Positions 1 through 9,761 are shown, counted from the stretch's first letter. The stretch: 64,000 nucleotides of DNA from Nostoc sp. ATCC 43529 (GCA_003326205.1 LWTK01000037.1:62001-126000), one strand, 5' to 3'. Notes: generated from the sequence alone by a model not told the origin. Numbers and translations: made by a program.

Positions 1-2142
1 GAGCAAGTAGAAAAATATTACCGCAATTTTTACACTCCCGATAACGCCGTCTTAGTAATTGTTGGAGATTTTCAAACCGCAAATACTTTGGAAATCGTTA
101 AAGAAGTGTTTGGGAAATTAGCAAATAGGCAAGAGGCAAGAGGCAAGAGGCAAGAGGCAAAAGTTATTTCTCCTTCATTTCCCTCACTCCCCAGTCCCAT
201 AATATTGCGAGAACCAGGAGTAGGGCGTTTGTTACAGGCGGTTTATCCATTACCAGATGTGAACCAACCGGATGTCCCAGCGCTGGATGTGATGGATTAT
301 ATTTTGACTGAGGGGCGGAATTCTCGTCTTTACCAGGCTTTGGTAGAATCAGGTCTAGCTCGTGAAGTTACAGCATCAGTTACCAGTTTGCGGGAATTTG
401 GCTGGTATGAGGTGTTGGTGACGGCTGCATCTAAACAAGATTTGAAAAAAATTGACTCGGTGCTGAGTAGTGCGATCGCCAATGTAGCAAAAAAAGGTGT
501 CACATTAGAAGAAGTGGAACGAGCCAAAACTCAATTAACAGCAGATGTAATTTTGAGTAATCGTGATATCACTTCTCAAGGAATGCAATTAGGGCATGAT
601 GAAACCACTGCTGATGATTATCGCTATACAGACCGCTATTTAGCAGCTGTTCGCTTGGTGAAGCCAACAGATGTTGTTGCTGTAATTAATAAATATCTCA
701 CAAAAGAAGCACGTACAGTCGGCTTTTTTGAACCAACTCACAAGCAAACAACAGAAGTTGGTCACAAACCAGATTTAACCCAAACTACGGAAAATTTCTC
801 TGCTGTAGCACCTGTACTTGTTACTGAAGTGGTGAAGTACTTACCAAATGTGGATTTGGTAACAGATGCCATCGTCCAAACTTTACCACAGCAATTCCAA
901 TTTTCCAACGAACTGCGGCTATTGCTGCTAAGCGATCGTAGCACTCCCACCGTTACCTTGAGCGGCTACATTCAAGCCGGGACGGAATTTGATTCAGATG
1001 AGCAAGCTGGACTGGCTGCTTTTGTAGCAGAAAATTTGCTTAGTGGCACAAAAACTAAGGATGCCTTAACAATTGCCAAAACCTTGGCAGAACGAGGCGC
1101 AAGTCTGGACTTTCATGCCTACCCTGAAGGTGTGCAGATTGAGGGTGATAGTTTAGCACCAGACTTACCGATACTCATCGAAATCTTGGCGGATGTACTA
1201 AAAAATAGTACATTTCCAGTCAAAGAATTAGAACTACATCGCCAACAAACTTTAACCGACTTACAAATAGAATTAGATGAACCGTCAGAAGTAGCTAGAA
1301 GAATATTTATTCAGTCAATTTATCCGCAAAAACATCCCCTAAACACCTTTCCTACAGAGAAGAGTTTACAGCGGATTAAACGCCAGGATGTTATTGATTT
1401 CAAAGCCAAACATTATCGTCCTGACACAATGGTGCTAGTACTAGTGGGAGATTTTGAGGTAGAGTCAGTGCGATCGCTCATCGAATCGAAATTTGCTGAC
1501 TGGCAAGTTAGCGGCGAACCACCGACATTAAAATATCCTACAGTGCCACTGCCAGAAAAAATAGTCAGTGTTAACCGAGTTTTAGCAGGTAAAGCTCAAG
1601 CTGTGACTTATATAGGTCATACCAGTATTAACCGTTACGATCCTCGGTTTTATGCAGTTTTGGTGTTGAATCAAATTTTGGGAGGCGATACCCTATCAAG
1701 TAGACTAGGAACAGAAGTGCGCGATCGCCAAGGTTTGAGCTATGGAATTTATAGCTACTTCCTAGTCGGTAAAAATGCGGGGACATTTTTAATAGAAATG
1801 CAAACTAGTCCTGAAGATAATACCAAAGCGATCGCCAGTACCCGCCAAATACTACAACAAATCCATGAACGAGGCGTGACTGCCCTAGAAGTAGAAACAG
1901 CTAAACGCACCCTCATTGGCAACTATAATGTTTCCCTAGCAAACCCAGAGGAATTAACAGATACAATTCTGATGAATGAAGTCTACAGACTAGACCGAAT
2001 AGAATTGCACTCCTTGAGTCAAAAAATCCAGCAAGTCACCCTTGAGGAAGTCAATCAAGCAGCGCGAGAGTTAATCCACCCAGATAAAATTGTAGTTGTT
2101 ACTGCTGGGCCTGTTGTCTTGGCAAAGCAAAGTATTAAGTAA
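1..2142 (+). CDS. M16 family zinc peptidase (insulinase-like), 5' end missing
   Basis: The reading frame is open from base 1, so the gene begins before the window; 713 residues are visible of what is normally about 900. The start holds the end of a first M16 domain (YTPDNAVLVIVGDF); the HxxEH zinc motif of that domain would lie upstream. A second M16 domain follows from about residue 300, with a similar MVLVLVGDFEVE segment but no HxxEH, as expected for the inactive half that closes the chamber. M16 proteins of this kind degrade peptides in the periplasm or outside the cell. Oddity: nucleotides about 124-190 encode a basic, proline-rich insert from a tandem AGGCAAG repeat and adjoining repeat sequence between two conserved segments. 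A cupredoxin gene follows 27 bases downstream. Confidence 0.9.
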   Translation, partial: EQVEKYYRNFYTPDNAVLVIVGDFQTANTLEIVKEVFGKLANRQEARGKRQEAKVISPSFPSLPSPIILREPGVGRLLQAVYPLPDVNQPDVPALDVMDYILTEGRNSRLYQALVESGLAREVTASVTSLREFGWYEVLVTAASKQDLKKIDSVLSSAIANVAKKGVTLEEVERAKTQLTADVILSNRDITSQGMQLGHDETTADDYRYTDRYLAAVRLVKPTDVVAVINKYLTKEARTVGFFEPTHKQTTEVGHKPDLTQTTENFSAVAPVLVTEVVKYLPNVDLVTDAIVQTLPQQFQFSNELRLLLLSDRSTPTVTLSGYIQAGTEFDSDEQAGLAAFVAENLLSGTKTKDALTIAKTLAERGASLDFHAYPEGVQIEGDSLAPDLPILIEILADVLKNSTFPVKELELHRQQTLTDLQIELDEPSEVARRIFIQSIYPQKHPLNTFPTEKSLQRIKRQDVIDFKAKHYRPDTMVLVLVGDFEVESVRSLIESKFADWQVSGEPPTLKYPTVPLPEKIVSVNRVLAGKAQAVTYIGHTSINRYDPRFYAVLVLNQILGGDTLSSRLGTEVRDRQGLSYGIYSYFLVGKNAGTFLIEMQTSPEDNTKAIASTRQILQQIHERGVTALEVETAKRTLIGNYNVSLANPEELTDTILMNEVYRLDRIELHSLSQKIQQVTLEEVNQAARELIHPDKIVVVTAGPVVLAKQSIK
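127..161 (+). repeat. Heptamer tandem repeat inside the M16 gene
   Basis: Four perfect copies of AGGCAAG and one imperfect copy lie inside the open reading frame of the M16 peptidase. The following bases (TTTCTCC...CCCTCACTCCCCAG) resemble the pyrimidine-rich tails of intergenic repeats elsewhere in the window, which suggests insertion of an intergenic-type repeat into the gene. Confidence 0.85.
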
Positions 2143-2169
2143 TCAGCCCTTTACCTTTAACAACTACCA

Positions 2170-2697
2170 ATGAAAGTTTGCAAATATTTATACCAATTTT
2201 TAACAAAAATTCTGGCTGTCACTGCTTCAGCTTGCCTACAAGCGCCACGGCGGAACTACGTAATATTAACTTTGTTCTTGTGCTTGAATTTCATCAATGC
2301 AACTCCAGCAGTTGCAGCTAATTTGTCAAGCGATTTACTCAAGCAACCAGCTACAGAAATTACAGTTAGCTTGGGTAATGCAGCTAACGAACTCAAATTT
2401 GAACCAAATCATCTGGAATTGCTGGCTGGCAAACGCTATGATTTACGGCTAACTAATCCCAGCCAACTGAAACATTATTTTACTGCTAAAGATTTTGCCG
2501 ATGGTATCTGGACACAAAAAGTTGAAGCAGGGAAAGTGGAAATTAAAGGAGCAATTCACGAAATAGAACTTAAGCCGGGTGGCGAGGCAGAATGGGTATT
2601 TGTGCCTCTGAAATCTGGCATTTATGGTTTACGTTGTCCAATAGCTGGACATACAGAAGCGGGTATGATTGGGAATATTGTTATTAGTAGTAATTGA
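2170..2697 (+). CDS. Secreted cupredoxin-domain copper protein
   Basis: A 175-residue protein with a long N-terminal signal region (hydrophobic stretch around residues 30-48, AVAA cleavage site near 50) followed by one cupredoxin fold. The type I copper ligands are visible as His102, Cys156, His161 and Met166 in the order H...C-x4-H-x4-M. It probably acts in the periplasm or thylakoid lumen in electron transfer or copper handling; the partner cannot be told from sequence. The N-terminus is long for a signal peptide, and a start at a later codon is possible. It follows the M16 peptidase by 27 bases and may be co-transcribed. Confidence 0.8.
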   Translation: MKVCKYLYQFLTKILAVTASACLQAPRRNYVILTLFLCLNFINATPAVAANLSSDLLKQPATEITVSLGNAANELKFEPNHLELLAGKRYDLRLTNPSQLKHYFTAKDFADGIWTQKVEAGKVEIKGAIHEIELKPGGEAEWVFVPLKSGIYGLRCPIAGHTEAGMIGNIVISSN

Positions 2698-2798
2698 AGA
2701 AAAATTGTCCAAGAGAGAATGAAAGTCACTCTGTATTAATACACTGTGACCGAAATTCGCCTACGTTTAATAAAAGACTTAAAACCCTTGCCTGATTT

Positions 2799-3620
2799 CT
2801 AGCGCAATGCATACAAATTGAAAATCTTGGAACCCTTGAAAATAGCTTCTTGCTCTACTGTAATCTTGCTCAATCCGTGTTCTTTGAGTAAATTTGTAAT
2901 TTTCTCAACTCTGCCATCAAAATCATGAATTTCCGCAACTACCTGCTTGATCTTTTTCCAATCAGGTGGTTGTATGCCCAACAAAACATCTAACTCGCTT
3001 TTCTCGACATCCACTTTCAGCAAATCAATTTGGTGAATATTATAATCTCGGATTATTTCTGATACAGTTCTCAATTGACAATTAACTTGTTCTATTTGAA
3101 AAACTGTTTCTAATTTACGGTCGAGAATGAGCGATTGAAGAAATTGAGGAAGCCAACGAAGCCAACGAACGGATAGAGGTGCGTTTTTAAGATTTTTAAG
3201 CACAGTTTTCTTTAATTGCTCTCGATCCTCCTTTGACTCTTCTGGGTATGCATTAGATAAAGGTGTAGCATTGGGATAGTAAGCAAAGTTTATACTCATT
3301 GACTGTCTTGAGAGTCCACACGGAAATACTCTGAGTTTTTGTGGATCAAAACGTTGGGCGTTAGCATGTAAAACATCAAAAATTGCCGGGATCGGCTCGA
3401 ACGCATAGATGTTAACATTTTTCTGACATTGCCAATATACCCAGAGTGTAAATAAACCAATATTGGCTCCCACATCAAAAATAGTGTCGCCTTCGTGCAA
3501 CTCTATGCCATTCTTGAAGTATTCCTGGATTTGTTCATAAAGAATAGGTACTTCTTCTTCGCGTAAGGAAAATATTTTCACTCCGTTAGGAAGCACAGTT
3601 TCACTAATTAAATCTGGCAT
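2799..3620 (-). CDS. FkbM family SAM-dependent methyltransferase
   Basis: A 273-residue protein with the class I methyltransferase fold. The SAM-binding motif FDVGANIGLFTLW is at residues 48-60, the acidic ribose-binding motif YAFEPIP near 72-78, and the FkbM signature KVDVEKSELDVLLGI near 202-216. Members O-methylate sugars or polyketides. It lies 25 bases downstream of a family 1 glycosyltransferase on the same strand, so the two may build and methylate a glycosyl group on a lipid, carotenoid or polysaccharide. The substrate is unknown. Confidence 0.85.
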   Translation of the reverse strand: MPDLISETVLPNGVKIFSLREEEVPILYEQIQEYFKNGIELHEGDTIFDVGANIGLFTLWVYWQCQKNVNIYAFEPIPAIFDVLHANAQRFDPQKLRVFPCGLSRQSMSINFAYYPNATPLSNAYPEESKEDREQLKKTVLKNLKNAPLSVRWLRWLPQFLQSLILDRKLETVFQIEQVNCQLRTVSEIIRDYNIHQIDLLKVDVEKSELDVLLGIQPPDWKKIKQVVAEIHDFDGRVEKITNLLKEHGLSKITVEQEAIFKGSKIFNLYALR

Positions 3621-3645
3621 GAATATTTATGTTTTGAGGTAATAA

Positions 3646-4923
3646 TCAAGTTTGAGACAAGACAGGCTTACCTGTAGATACAGCCTGTTCAACAATATCA
3701 ATGGCTCGATTCACACCTCCGGCTTGTTGAATTGCTTGTTGTAGTCTCAAAGCATTCTTTTTGTAAGAATCTTGCGTTAACACCTTTTGGATAGCAGTTC
3801 GCAACTTCGGAACATTTGCACGACTCAGGGGTACGGCCTCGCCAGCCCCAGCCCAAGCGATACGGGCTGCTATTCCTGGTTGGTCGTTAGCAACGGGAAT
3901 GGCAACCATTGGTACTCCATTGTTTAAGGACTCCAAAGTAGTATTCATCCCCGCATGGGTAATGGTGAGATTGGCTTTTTGCAGCAATTCTAACTGAGGC
4001 GCATAACCAACAACTAAAGGATTTCCTGGCAAACTTCCCAAAGATTCTGGACTTGTAGAACCACCCAACGAAATTACTAGTTGGGCATCCAAATCATTAC
4101 AACCTTCTGCAATGGATTTGAAAATTCCTAGTAGACGATTTTGTACAGTCCCCATTGAAGCGTAAATTAATGGTTGCCCGGTTAATTTTTCATAGGGAAA
4201 ATCAGGAACTTGCCGACCAGTTTGACTATGATAAGGGCCTGTAAAATGAAACCACTTGGGCAAATTCTGTCTGGGGAATTCCAATTCGGCAGGTTGTTGA
4301 CTAATTTGTGCTAGTGGGGAATAGCTTTCATTGGCAGTAAAGTGTGGCGGTAAGTTCCACTCTCGGCGATAGCCATTTATTACCTCTCTAATGGGTTTGG
4401 CAATCCTATCCAACAACTTATAACCCACTCTGTTACGTAGTTGTGCCCACCATGCTAGGTTATAGCCCCAGTTTGTCATAAATGGGGGGAGACTCTCTTC
4501 TCGATTAAGTACTACAGCACTGCAAACGGTAATAAAGGGAAGTCCTAAAAGTTCTGCAACAGTTCCACCCTCTGGCGTTACTTGATCTACTAAAAGTGCC
4601 TCCACCCCCGCTTCTTTTATTGCTCGCGGTGTATCCCGGAGTAGAACATCTGCCCCTTCTTTGAGGAGATTGACGGTGTATTGCAATGCTGCACGTCCAC
4701 TCATTTGGCCTAACTTAGCCAAGGATTTTGTCCTGTTCCCAAAAGGAAATTCAGATTCACCGATCGCTCTAAATTCTAATCCTGCCGCTAGTGTCTGTGG
4801 TTGAGCATCACAAAAGCCAAATAAAGTAACGTTATGACCCCGATTTTGTAGTTCTTTACCAAGGGGAAGCATAGTATTGAGATGGCCAGTTGATGCTGGA
4901 CAAATCAGGCCAAAATGAGTCAT
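3646..4923 (-). CDS. Family 1 glycosyltransferase (UGT/MGT type, CrtX-like)
   Basis: A 425-residue GT-B glycosyltransferase. The N-terminal half opens with FGLICPASTGHLNTMLPLG, the glycine- and histidine-containing loop of GT1 enzymes. The C-terminal half has the nucleotide-sugar motif THAGMNTTLESLNNGVPMVA followed by NDQPGIAARI. Related proteins glycosylate carotenoids (zeaxanthin glucosyltransferase CrtX), macrolides or other lipophilic acceptors. The likely operon with the downstream FkbM methyltransferase suggests a glycosylated and methylated product. No crt gene is nearby, so a carotenoid acceptor is only a guess. Confidence 0.82.
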   Translation of the reverse strand: MTHFGLICPASTGHLNTMLPLGKELQNRGHNVTLFGFCDAQPQTLAAGLEFRAIGESEFPFGNRTKSLAKLGQMSGRAALQYTVNLLKEGADVLLRDTPRAIKEAGVEALLVDQVTPEGGTVAELLGLPFITVCSAVVLNREESLPPFMTNWGYNLAWWAQLRNRVGYKLLDRIAKPIREVINGYRREWNLPPHFTANESYSPLAQISQQPAELEFPRQNLPKWFHFTGPYHSQTGRQVPDFPYEKLTGQPLIYASMGTVQNRLLGIFKSIAEGCNDLDAQLVISLGGSTSPESLGSLPGNPLVVGYAPQLELLQKANLTITHAGMNTTLESLNNGVPMVAIPVANDQPGIAARIAWAGAGEAVPLSRANVPKLRTAIQKVLTQDSYKKNALRLQQAIQQAGGVNRAIDIVEQAVSTGKPVLSQT

Positions 4924-5012
4924 AATTCCTGCTTCTGGTTAATTACAATGATGTATACCAGAAAACAGCACATAAAAGCAAAAAAAACGGAATTTTATTG
5001 ACTTTAAATTGC

Positions 5013-5819
5013 CTACTGGAGTTTTAAGAACTTATCTAAAGCCACCACCAGACTCGCAGGCCAACGACGGATATTTTTTACCCAGTTGATGTCTTTATAA
5101 CGGCTATCCAGTCCATAAGCTGCTACCCAGTTACTTTCGGCTTCCCCTTGTTTTCCATTCACCCAGTAAGCAGCTGTGAGGGCGGCACGCATATCGGCAA
5201 ATTTGGGATATTTGCGGACGATATTTTGCATTTCTCGGATTGCTTGGTCTATTTGACCAGTTTCATAAAGAGCGAGGGCGTAGTTAGCGCGGGCGAAGGC
5301 AAAATTGGGAGCAATTTCCACTGATTTTTTGTAGTCAGCGATCGCCAAATCCCATTTTCCTAAACCACCTTCGGCATTACCGCGATTGTTATATGCCATT
5401 GCATCGTTAGGATCGAGTTCTAAGACACGATTATAATCTGCGATCGCCGAATCCCATTTTCCCAAACCTTCCAACGCTGCACCCCTATTCAAATAAGGAT
5501 CTGTAACATTTGGAGCAAGTTCTATGGCTTTGTTATAATCACCCAGCGCCTCTTGTAATTTGTTCTGACTTACCCGCGAATTTCCTCGATTACTCCACGC
5601 CCCCGCATTGGTGGGAAATTGCTCAATAATCTTTGTCCAATATGTTTCAGCTGTGGCAAAATCACCCTTATTTGTAGCGACAAAAGCCTGATTTGCCCAC
5701 TCATCACCTTGTTTTAATTGCTCTTGAGTAACGCTTGGCAATTGAGATTGTGCGATCGCTGGTGTACCCCAACCAAACACAAGTAACAAACTGAGAAAAA
5801 TACAAATCAACTTCATCAT
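5013..5819 (-). CDS. Secreted tetratricopeptide repeat protein
   Basis: A 268-residue protein with a clear signal peptide (MMKLICIFLSLLLVFGWG, cleavage near AIAQ, residues 21-24). About four TPR units follow from residue 40 to 190, with the recurring pattern A-x-x-x-Y-x-x-A-I-E-L-x-P-N and matching NRG(N/A) turns. The C-terminal 60 residues hold a weaker repeat and an aromatic tail. It probably acts as a protein-binding scaffold outside the cytoplasm. Its partners cannot be inferred from its neighbours. Confidence 0.85.
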   Translation of the reverse strand: MMKLICIFLSLLLVFGWGTPAIAQSQLPSVTQEQLKQGDEWANQAFVATNKGDFATAETYWTKIIEQFPTNAGAWSNRGNSRVSQNKLQEALGDYNKAIELAPNVTDPYLNRGAALEGLGKWDSAIADYNRVLELDPNDAMAYNNRGNAEGGLGKWDLAIADYKKSVEIAPNFAFARANYALALYETGQIDQAIREMQNIVRKYPKFADMRAALTAAYWVNGKQGEAESNWVAAYGLDSRYKDINWVKNIRRWPASLVVALDKFLKLQ

Positions 5820-5843
5820 CTGGATTTACCGTAAGTGAGTGGA

Positions 5844-5961
5844 CATGGGGCATAGGGCATGGGGATAAGGAAGCAGGGGAAGTAGGGGAGGCAGGGGAGG
5901 CAGGGGGAGAATAACTCCTAACTCTTCACTCCTAATGCCCAATGCCCAATGCCCAATGCCC
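5844..5961. repeat. Intergenic repeats between ruvB and the TPR gene
   Basis: The spacer has GGGGCATAGGGCAT-like and GGCAGGGGA tracts, then four tandem AATGCCC units at 5934-5961. The same repeat families recur at 20809-20870, 33551-33580, 39749-39790, 40658-40686 and 48045-48060. No gene is seen here. Confidence 0.8.
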
Positions 5962-5973
5962 AATTTATCGTAA

Positions 5974-7074
5974 TTACAATAACGACAATTGTTCGCTAGG
6001 CGGCGTAAATCCCAAATGTTTGTATGCTGCTTTTGTCGCCATTCTGCCACGGGGAGTTCTGGTTAAATAGCCAATTTGCATCAGGTAAGGTTCGTACACT
6101 TCTTCAATTGTTTGGGTATCTTCACCTGTTGCGGCTGCCATTGTTTCTAACCCCACTGGCCCGCCGTTAAATTGTTCAATAATTACACTCAGCATCTGGC
6201 GGTCTGTCCAATCTAAACCACAAGGATCTACTTGGAATAGTTGCAATGCTTCAGATGCAACGCTTTCGTTAATCTCTCCAGATAACTTTACTTGTGCATA
6301 ATCACGTACTCGCTTGAGTAGTCTATTGGCTATACGTGGTGTTCCACGCGATCGCCGGGCTATTTCTGCGGCACCATCTTCTGTAACTGGAGTTTTAAGT
6401 AATTCTGCACTTCGCAGTACAATTTTACTCAGTTCATCAACTTCATAAAATCGTAACTTTTGAACTAAGCCGAAGCGATCGCGCAGTGGTGAAGTTAAAG
6501 CACCTACGCGGGTTGTAGCTCCCACTAGGGTAAATTTTGACAGCGGCAAACTTCTGATCCGAGCGCTCGAACCTTTACCAATAGTAATATCTAACCGATA
6601 ATCTTCCATCGCCGGATAGAGAATTTCTTCTGTCATTCGGGAGAGGCGATGAATTTCATCTACAAATAAAATGTCACCTGGCTTCATGTTTACCAGTAGC
6701 CCGACAATATCTCGTGGACGTTCCAGGGCTGGCGCGCTAGTAATTTTGTAATTAACCCCCATTTCCGATGCTAAAATCATTGCCATTGTGGTTTTACCCA
6801 ATCCTGGCGGCCCATACAGCAATAAGTGATCCAGCACCTCACCACGAGACTTAGCTGCTTTGATGGCAATGTCTAATACATCCTTTAAATCTTTTTGCCC
6901 AATGTAATCGGCAAATCGCTGCGGTCTAATACTTTCTTCCTGCCTGTCTTGTTCATCAATAGCAGCTTCAGGTTGCAAAATATTGTTCGTGGATGCTGCT
7001 TTCGCCGATTCCCGACGCTGTTTTGGTTCTCCGTTGGGTTCTGGAGGCTGTTTTTTCGAGGAGATTATCGCCAT
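5974..7074 (-). CDS. ruvB: Holliday junction branch migration ATPase RuvB
   Basis: A 366-residue AAA+ ATPase that, with RuvA, drives branch migration of Holliday junctions. Walker A is [15 protein letters not shown], Walker B is [11 protein letters not shown], and the sensor/arginine-finger region ([21 protein letters not shown]) and C-terminal winged helix ([17 protein letters not shown]) are intact. The N-terminus carries about 40 extra low-complexity residues compared with the E. coli protein (336 residues), usual for cyanobacterial RuvB. No ruvA or ruvC is adjacent. Confidence 0.97.
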   Translation of the reverse strand: MAIISSKKQPPEPNGEPKQRRESAKAASTNNILQPEAAIDEQDRQEESIRPQRFADYIGQKDLKDVLDIAIKAAKSRGEVLDHLLLYGPPGLGKTTMAMILASEMGVNYKITSAPALERPRDIVGLLVNMKPGDILFVDEIHRLSRMTEEILYPAMEDYRLDITIGKGSSARIRSLPLSKFTLVGATTRVGALTSPLRDRFGLVQKLRFYEVDELSKIVLRSAELLKTPVTEDGAAEIARRSRGTPRIANRLLKRVRDYAQVKLSGEINESVASEALQLFQVDPCGLDWTDRQMLSVIIEQFNGGPVGLETMAAATGEDTQTIEEVYEPYLMQIGYLTRTPRGRMATKAAYKHLGFTPPSEQLSLL

Positions 7075-7089
7075 AATTCAGCTGTCTAC

Positions 7090-7258
7090 TTTTTAGGGGA
7101 CTGGGGACTGGGGACTGGGGACTGGGGAGATGGGGAGACAAGGGAGACAAGGAGAGAAGTCTGAGCGCCGGTTTCCGGCGCTCAGAACTTCGGAGAGAAA
7201 GATTCCTACCTTGTCCCCCTTGTCTTCCTTGTCCTCTTTCCATGCCCCATTCCCCATA
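7090..7258. repeat. Spacer repeats with a GC-rich hairpin
   Basis: Tandem GGGGACT units (about 7097-7126) are followed by a perfect 12-bp inverted repeat, arms 7160-7171 and 7175-7186 (TCTGAGCGCCGG, loop TTT), flanked by GAAGT/ACTTC. No T-run follows, so it looks like a repeat element rather than a terminator. The same hairpin family, in altered form, sits inside the NACHT gene near 32336. Confidence 0.75.
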
Positions 7259-7341
7259 CTTGTGAAAATTTTCGTTTGCGAATACCCGCGCCAATTTAAA
7301 ATTTAAATTCCGGTCAATTACCTAGAAGTACAAAAATTACT

Positions 7342-8112
7342 ATGTTATCTAAAAGAATCTTACCGTGCTTAGATGTGAAGGCGGGACGGGTTGTAAAAGG
7401 AGTTAATTTTGTTAACCTGCAAGATGCAGGCGATCCTGTAGAACTGGCAAAGGTTTACAACGAAGCCGGTGCTGATGAGTTAGTATTTCTGGATATTACA
7501 GCCACTCATGAAGACCGAGCTACTATTTTAGATGTTGTTTACCGCACTGCTGAACAAGTCTTCATTCCATTGACTGTGGGTGGGGGTATTCAATCCTTAG
7601 AAAATGTTAAAGCTTTGTTACGAGCTGGAGCAGACAAGGTTAGTATTAATTCTGCGGCAGTGCGTGAACCAGACTTGATTAATCGGGCAAGCGATCGCTT
7701 TGGTAATCAATGCATAGTTGTTGCTATTGATGCCAGACGCAGAGTTAACCCAGAAAACCCAGGTTGGGATGTTTATGTACGCGGTGGCAGGGAAAATACA
7801 GGCTTAGATGCCCTACTTTGGGCACAAGAAGTTGAAAAACGGGGGGCCGGAGAACTGCTAATCACAAGTATGGATGCTGATGGAACCCAAGCCGGATATG
7901 ACCTAGAGTTAACCCGGACAATTGCTGAGCTTGTGGAAATTCCAGTCATTGCTTCTGGTGGGGCAGGTAATTGCGAACACATATATGAAGCCCTAACCCA
8001 AGGTAAAGCCGAAGCAGCACTACTGGCATCGCTCTTACATTACGGTCAACTAAGCGTAGCTCAAATCAAAAATTATTTGCGCGATCGCCAACTGCCAGTA
8101 CGTTCCTTTTAA
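7342..8112 (+). CDS. hisF: Imidazole glycerol phosphate synthase cyclase subunit HisF
   Basis: A 256-residue TIM-barrel protein. HisF takes ammonia from HisH and PRFAR to form IGP and AICAR in histidine synthesis. The catalytic aspartates are in [16 protein letters not shown] (Asp11) and VVAIDARR (near Asp130). Phosphate-binding loops VGGGIQS and ASGGAGN are present. Length and ends match the family. No other his gene is nearby, as is common in cyanobacteria. Confidence 0.97.
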   Translation: MLSKRILPCLDVKAGRVVKGVNFVNLQDAGDPVELAKVYNEAGADELVFLDITATHEDRATILDVVYRTAEQVFIPLTVGGGIQSLENVKALLRAGADKVSINSAAVREPDLINRASDRFGNQCIVVAIDARRRVNPENPGWDVYVRGGRENTGLDALLWAQEVEKRGAGELLITSMDADGTQAGYDLELTRTIAELVEIPVIASGGAGNCEHIYEALTQGKAEAALLASLLHYGQLSVAQIKNYLRDRQLPVRSF

Positions 8113-8214
8113 TCAGTAGCTATTTGTCTATTAATTGCATCTATCTCTAGTTAGACACACTTCCACGAAAGGATGTTAATATTAGTTTACATCTATTAAT
8201 AAATATTAAGAAAT

Positions 8215-8406
8215 ATGTTGCTTCCTATTTTAATTTTTGATGTAGCCCTGGTTGCATGGTCGCTACATCTGATGGAAAGAGCCTACGAGAATAAGGAATT
8301 CTCTTTGATGTTAGCTGGTACATTGGTCGCATTGGCGGCAGCTGCTATGCTAGTAGTTTACTTTTTAATGGGCCACTGTATGGCTTATTTGTTGCAAGTA
8401 TCTTAA
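8215..8406 (+). CDS. Small two-helix membrane protein, unknown function
   Basis: A 63-residue protein with two hydrophobic segments: residues 1-18, and about 31-60 (LMLAGTLVALAAAAMLVVYF), split by the charged stretch ERAYENKEF. No known domain is recognised. The ATG lies after an AT-rich leader without a strong ribosome binding site. It sits about 100 bases after hisF on the same strand and before tRNA-Ala. It resembles the many small conserved membrane proteins of cyanobacteria, but function and conservation are unverified. Confidence 0.6.
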   Translation: MLLPILIFDVALVAWSLHLMERAYENKEFSLMLAGTLVALAAAAMLVVYFLMGHCMAYLLQVS

Positions 8407-8453
8407 GCATTGCTCAGTAATATGAGAGATAATTAAAATTTAATATTACAAGC

Positions 8454-8483
8454 TTGACAAGGCAGCAACGACTAGGCTAATCT
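8454..8483 (+). promoter_or_regulatory. Promoter of tRNA-Ala
   Basis: A consensus -35 TTGACA (8454-8459) is separated by 18 bases from a -10-like TAATCT (8478-8483). Transcription would start near 8490, a few bases before the mature tRNA 5' end. Confidence 0.6.
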
Positions 8484-8498
8484 AGTCAAGGCATTTAA

Positions 8499-8571
8499 GG
8501 GGTTATAGCTCAGTTGGTAGAGCACCTCAATGGCATTGAGGGGGTCAGCGGTTCGAATCCGCTTAGCTCCA
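8499..8571 (+). tRNA. tRNA-Ala (anticodon GGC)
   Basis: A 73-nt cloverleaf: acceptor GGGGTTA pairs with TAGCTCC (one G-U and one U-G pair), the D-loop has AGCTCAGTTGGTAGAGC, the anticodon stem-loop is CCTCA-ATGGCAT-TGAGG giving anticodon GGC, and the T-loop is GGTTCGAATCC. The discriminator base is A and CCA is not encoded. It reads GCC/GCU alanine codons. Confidence 0.96.
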
Positions 8572-9155
8572 TTGAAACTAACAACATGTACTTCCAAGTT
8601 TGTCTGATTTCAGAGAAATTAGTCATTACTGATTCGTCATTGATATTAATGACGCAAAACTACACGACAATTGAAGAAAACGAGTGCGATCGTTGTTTTC
8701 GTCACTGTAGAATGGCCTAACTTTGATTTTGCCGCAAGGACAAAGTAATGGTCGAGAAAATAGTATGGCAAATTTATGAAAGATTTGTGTAGTAAATATA
8801 AGCACACTAATATCAATTCATAAGAATCGAGCAATTCCAAATCGTAACGCATGGAAATATTATTGGTTATTCTACATAATTGACCAGCAGTGAATAGCGA
8901 TGAGTATTCTTACATTATTTATACTTTTGTACTGAGCTAGCAACAAAAATTGGGTAAACCTTAACTGGGATTAATAATTTTCTACTTTGTAGAAAATTAA
9001 TTTTCATCTAGAGTAGGACAAAGATACATGCTGTGACTACAAAAATAAAAGCTAGATCGAGCCTCTGGCTTCTAGCTTTAGGAAACCAACTTTAATTCTT
9101 GAGAGTCTGGTTTCAAAATGGGTAACAGCACCATTCCCCATCAGCTTGATCACCT
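8572..9155. other. Gene-free spacer after tRNA-Ala
   Basis: No convincing gene is seen. An 11-bp perfect inverted repeat (arms 8975-8985 and 8989-8999, TAATTTTCTAC, loop TTT) may be a weak hairpin. The rest is AT-rich and without recognised signals. Confidence 0.5.
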
Positions 9156-9761
9156 ATGCTAAAAGTTATGCACTCGGCCACCAACTCAGCCACTCCAAAT
9201 GCCCAGTGGGAGGATTTAATCAAGCTTCCAGCCCCAAACACAGTTCAATGGGACAATATCAAAACCCAATTAGACTTGGTGCTGTTGGCGCTAGAAACCT
9301 TAACTGGGATTGGTTCTGAGGCTATGCTTTCGGCGGCAACTGATTTGAATTTAGAGTCAAGAGTGCCAGACCGCGTAGCTTTATGGCGACTGCGCCAATC
9401 AAATCCGCTACGCAAAGGTCAAGGAGGGCGAAAAAAGCTAGATATAGAAGAAGCGCGATCGCTTGTTCTTATCACCTGCTACCTAGCCAAACAGCACCAG
9501 GAATTGATTCGCCGGGCTGTTGGTTTGTTAGAACAAATGGCAGAAAGTAACCGGGAACCTCACCAGGCTGCTTTACTTGGAGACTATATTGATGCTTTTT
9601 GCAACACTTACCAAGAGCGGATGGAAGAGGACGAGCAAATCTCAACAGATTTACTTACCAACCTGGCACTAAAACTGCTTGTAGATTTACTTTTTTACAG
9701 TGCCCCAGGTGGGCATCGCCGTCTTTGGCTAGCACTTATAGACCGTTCTACAAAATTTTAA
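9156..9761 (+). CDS. DUF3038 family protein
   Basis: A 201-residue, mainly helical, soluble protein. The central part (residues 30-150) has the conserved block LLALETLTGIGSEAML and the motif RVALWRLRQSNPLRKG, which I associate with cyanobacterial DUF3038. Function is unknown. DUF3038 genes are commonly followed by a DUF4335 gene, as here (255 bases downstream), so the two products probably work together. Another ATG four codons downstream is possible. Confidence 0.75.
   Translation: MLKVMHSATNSATPNAQWEDLIKLPAPNTVQWDNIKTQLDLVLLALETLTGIGSEAMLSAATDLNLESRVPDRVALWRLRQSNPLRKGQGGRKKLDIEEARSLVLITCYLAKQHQELIRRAVGLLEQMAESNREPHQAALLGDYIDAFCNTYQERMEEDEQISTDLLTNLALKLLVDLLFYSAPGGHRRLWLALIDRSTKF

Noticed and set aside
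8514-8720. Short frame that begins inside tRNA-Ala
   Set aside because: It overlaps the tRNA and has no coding character.
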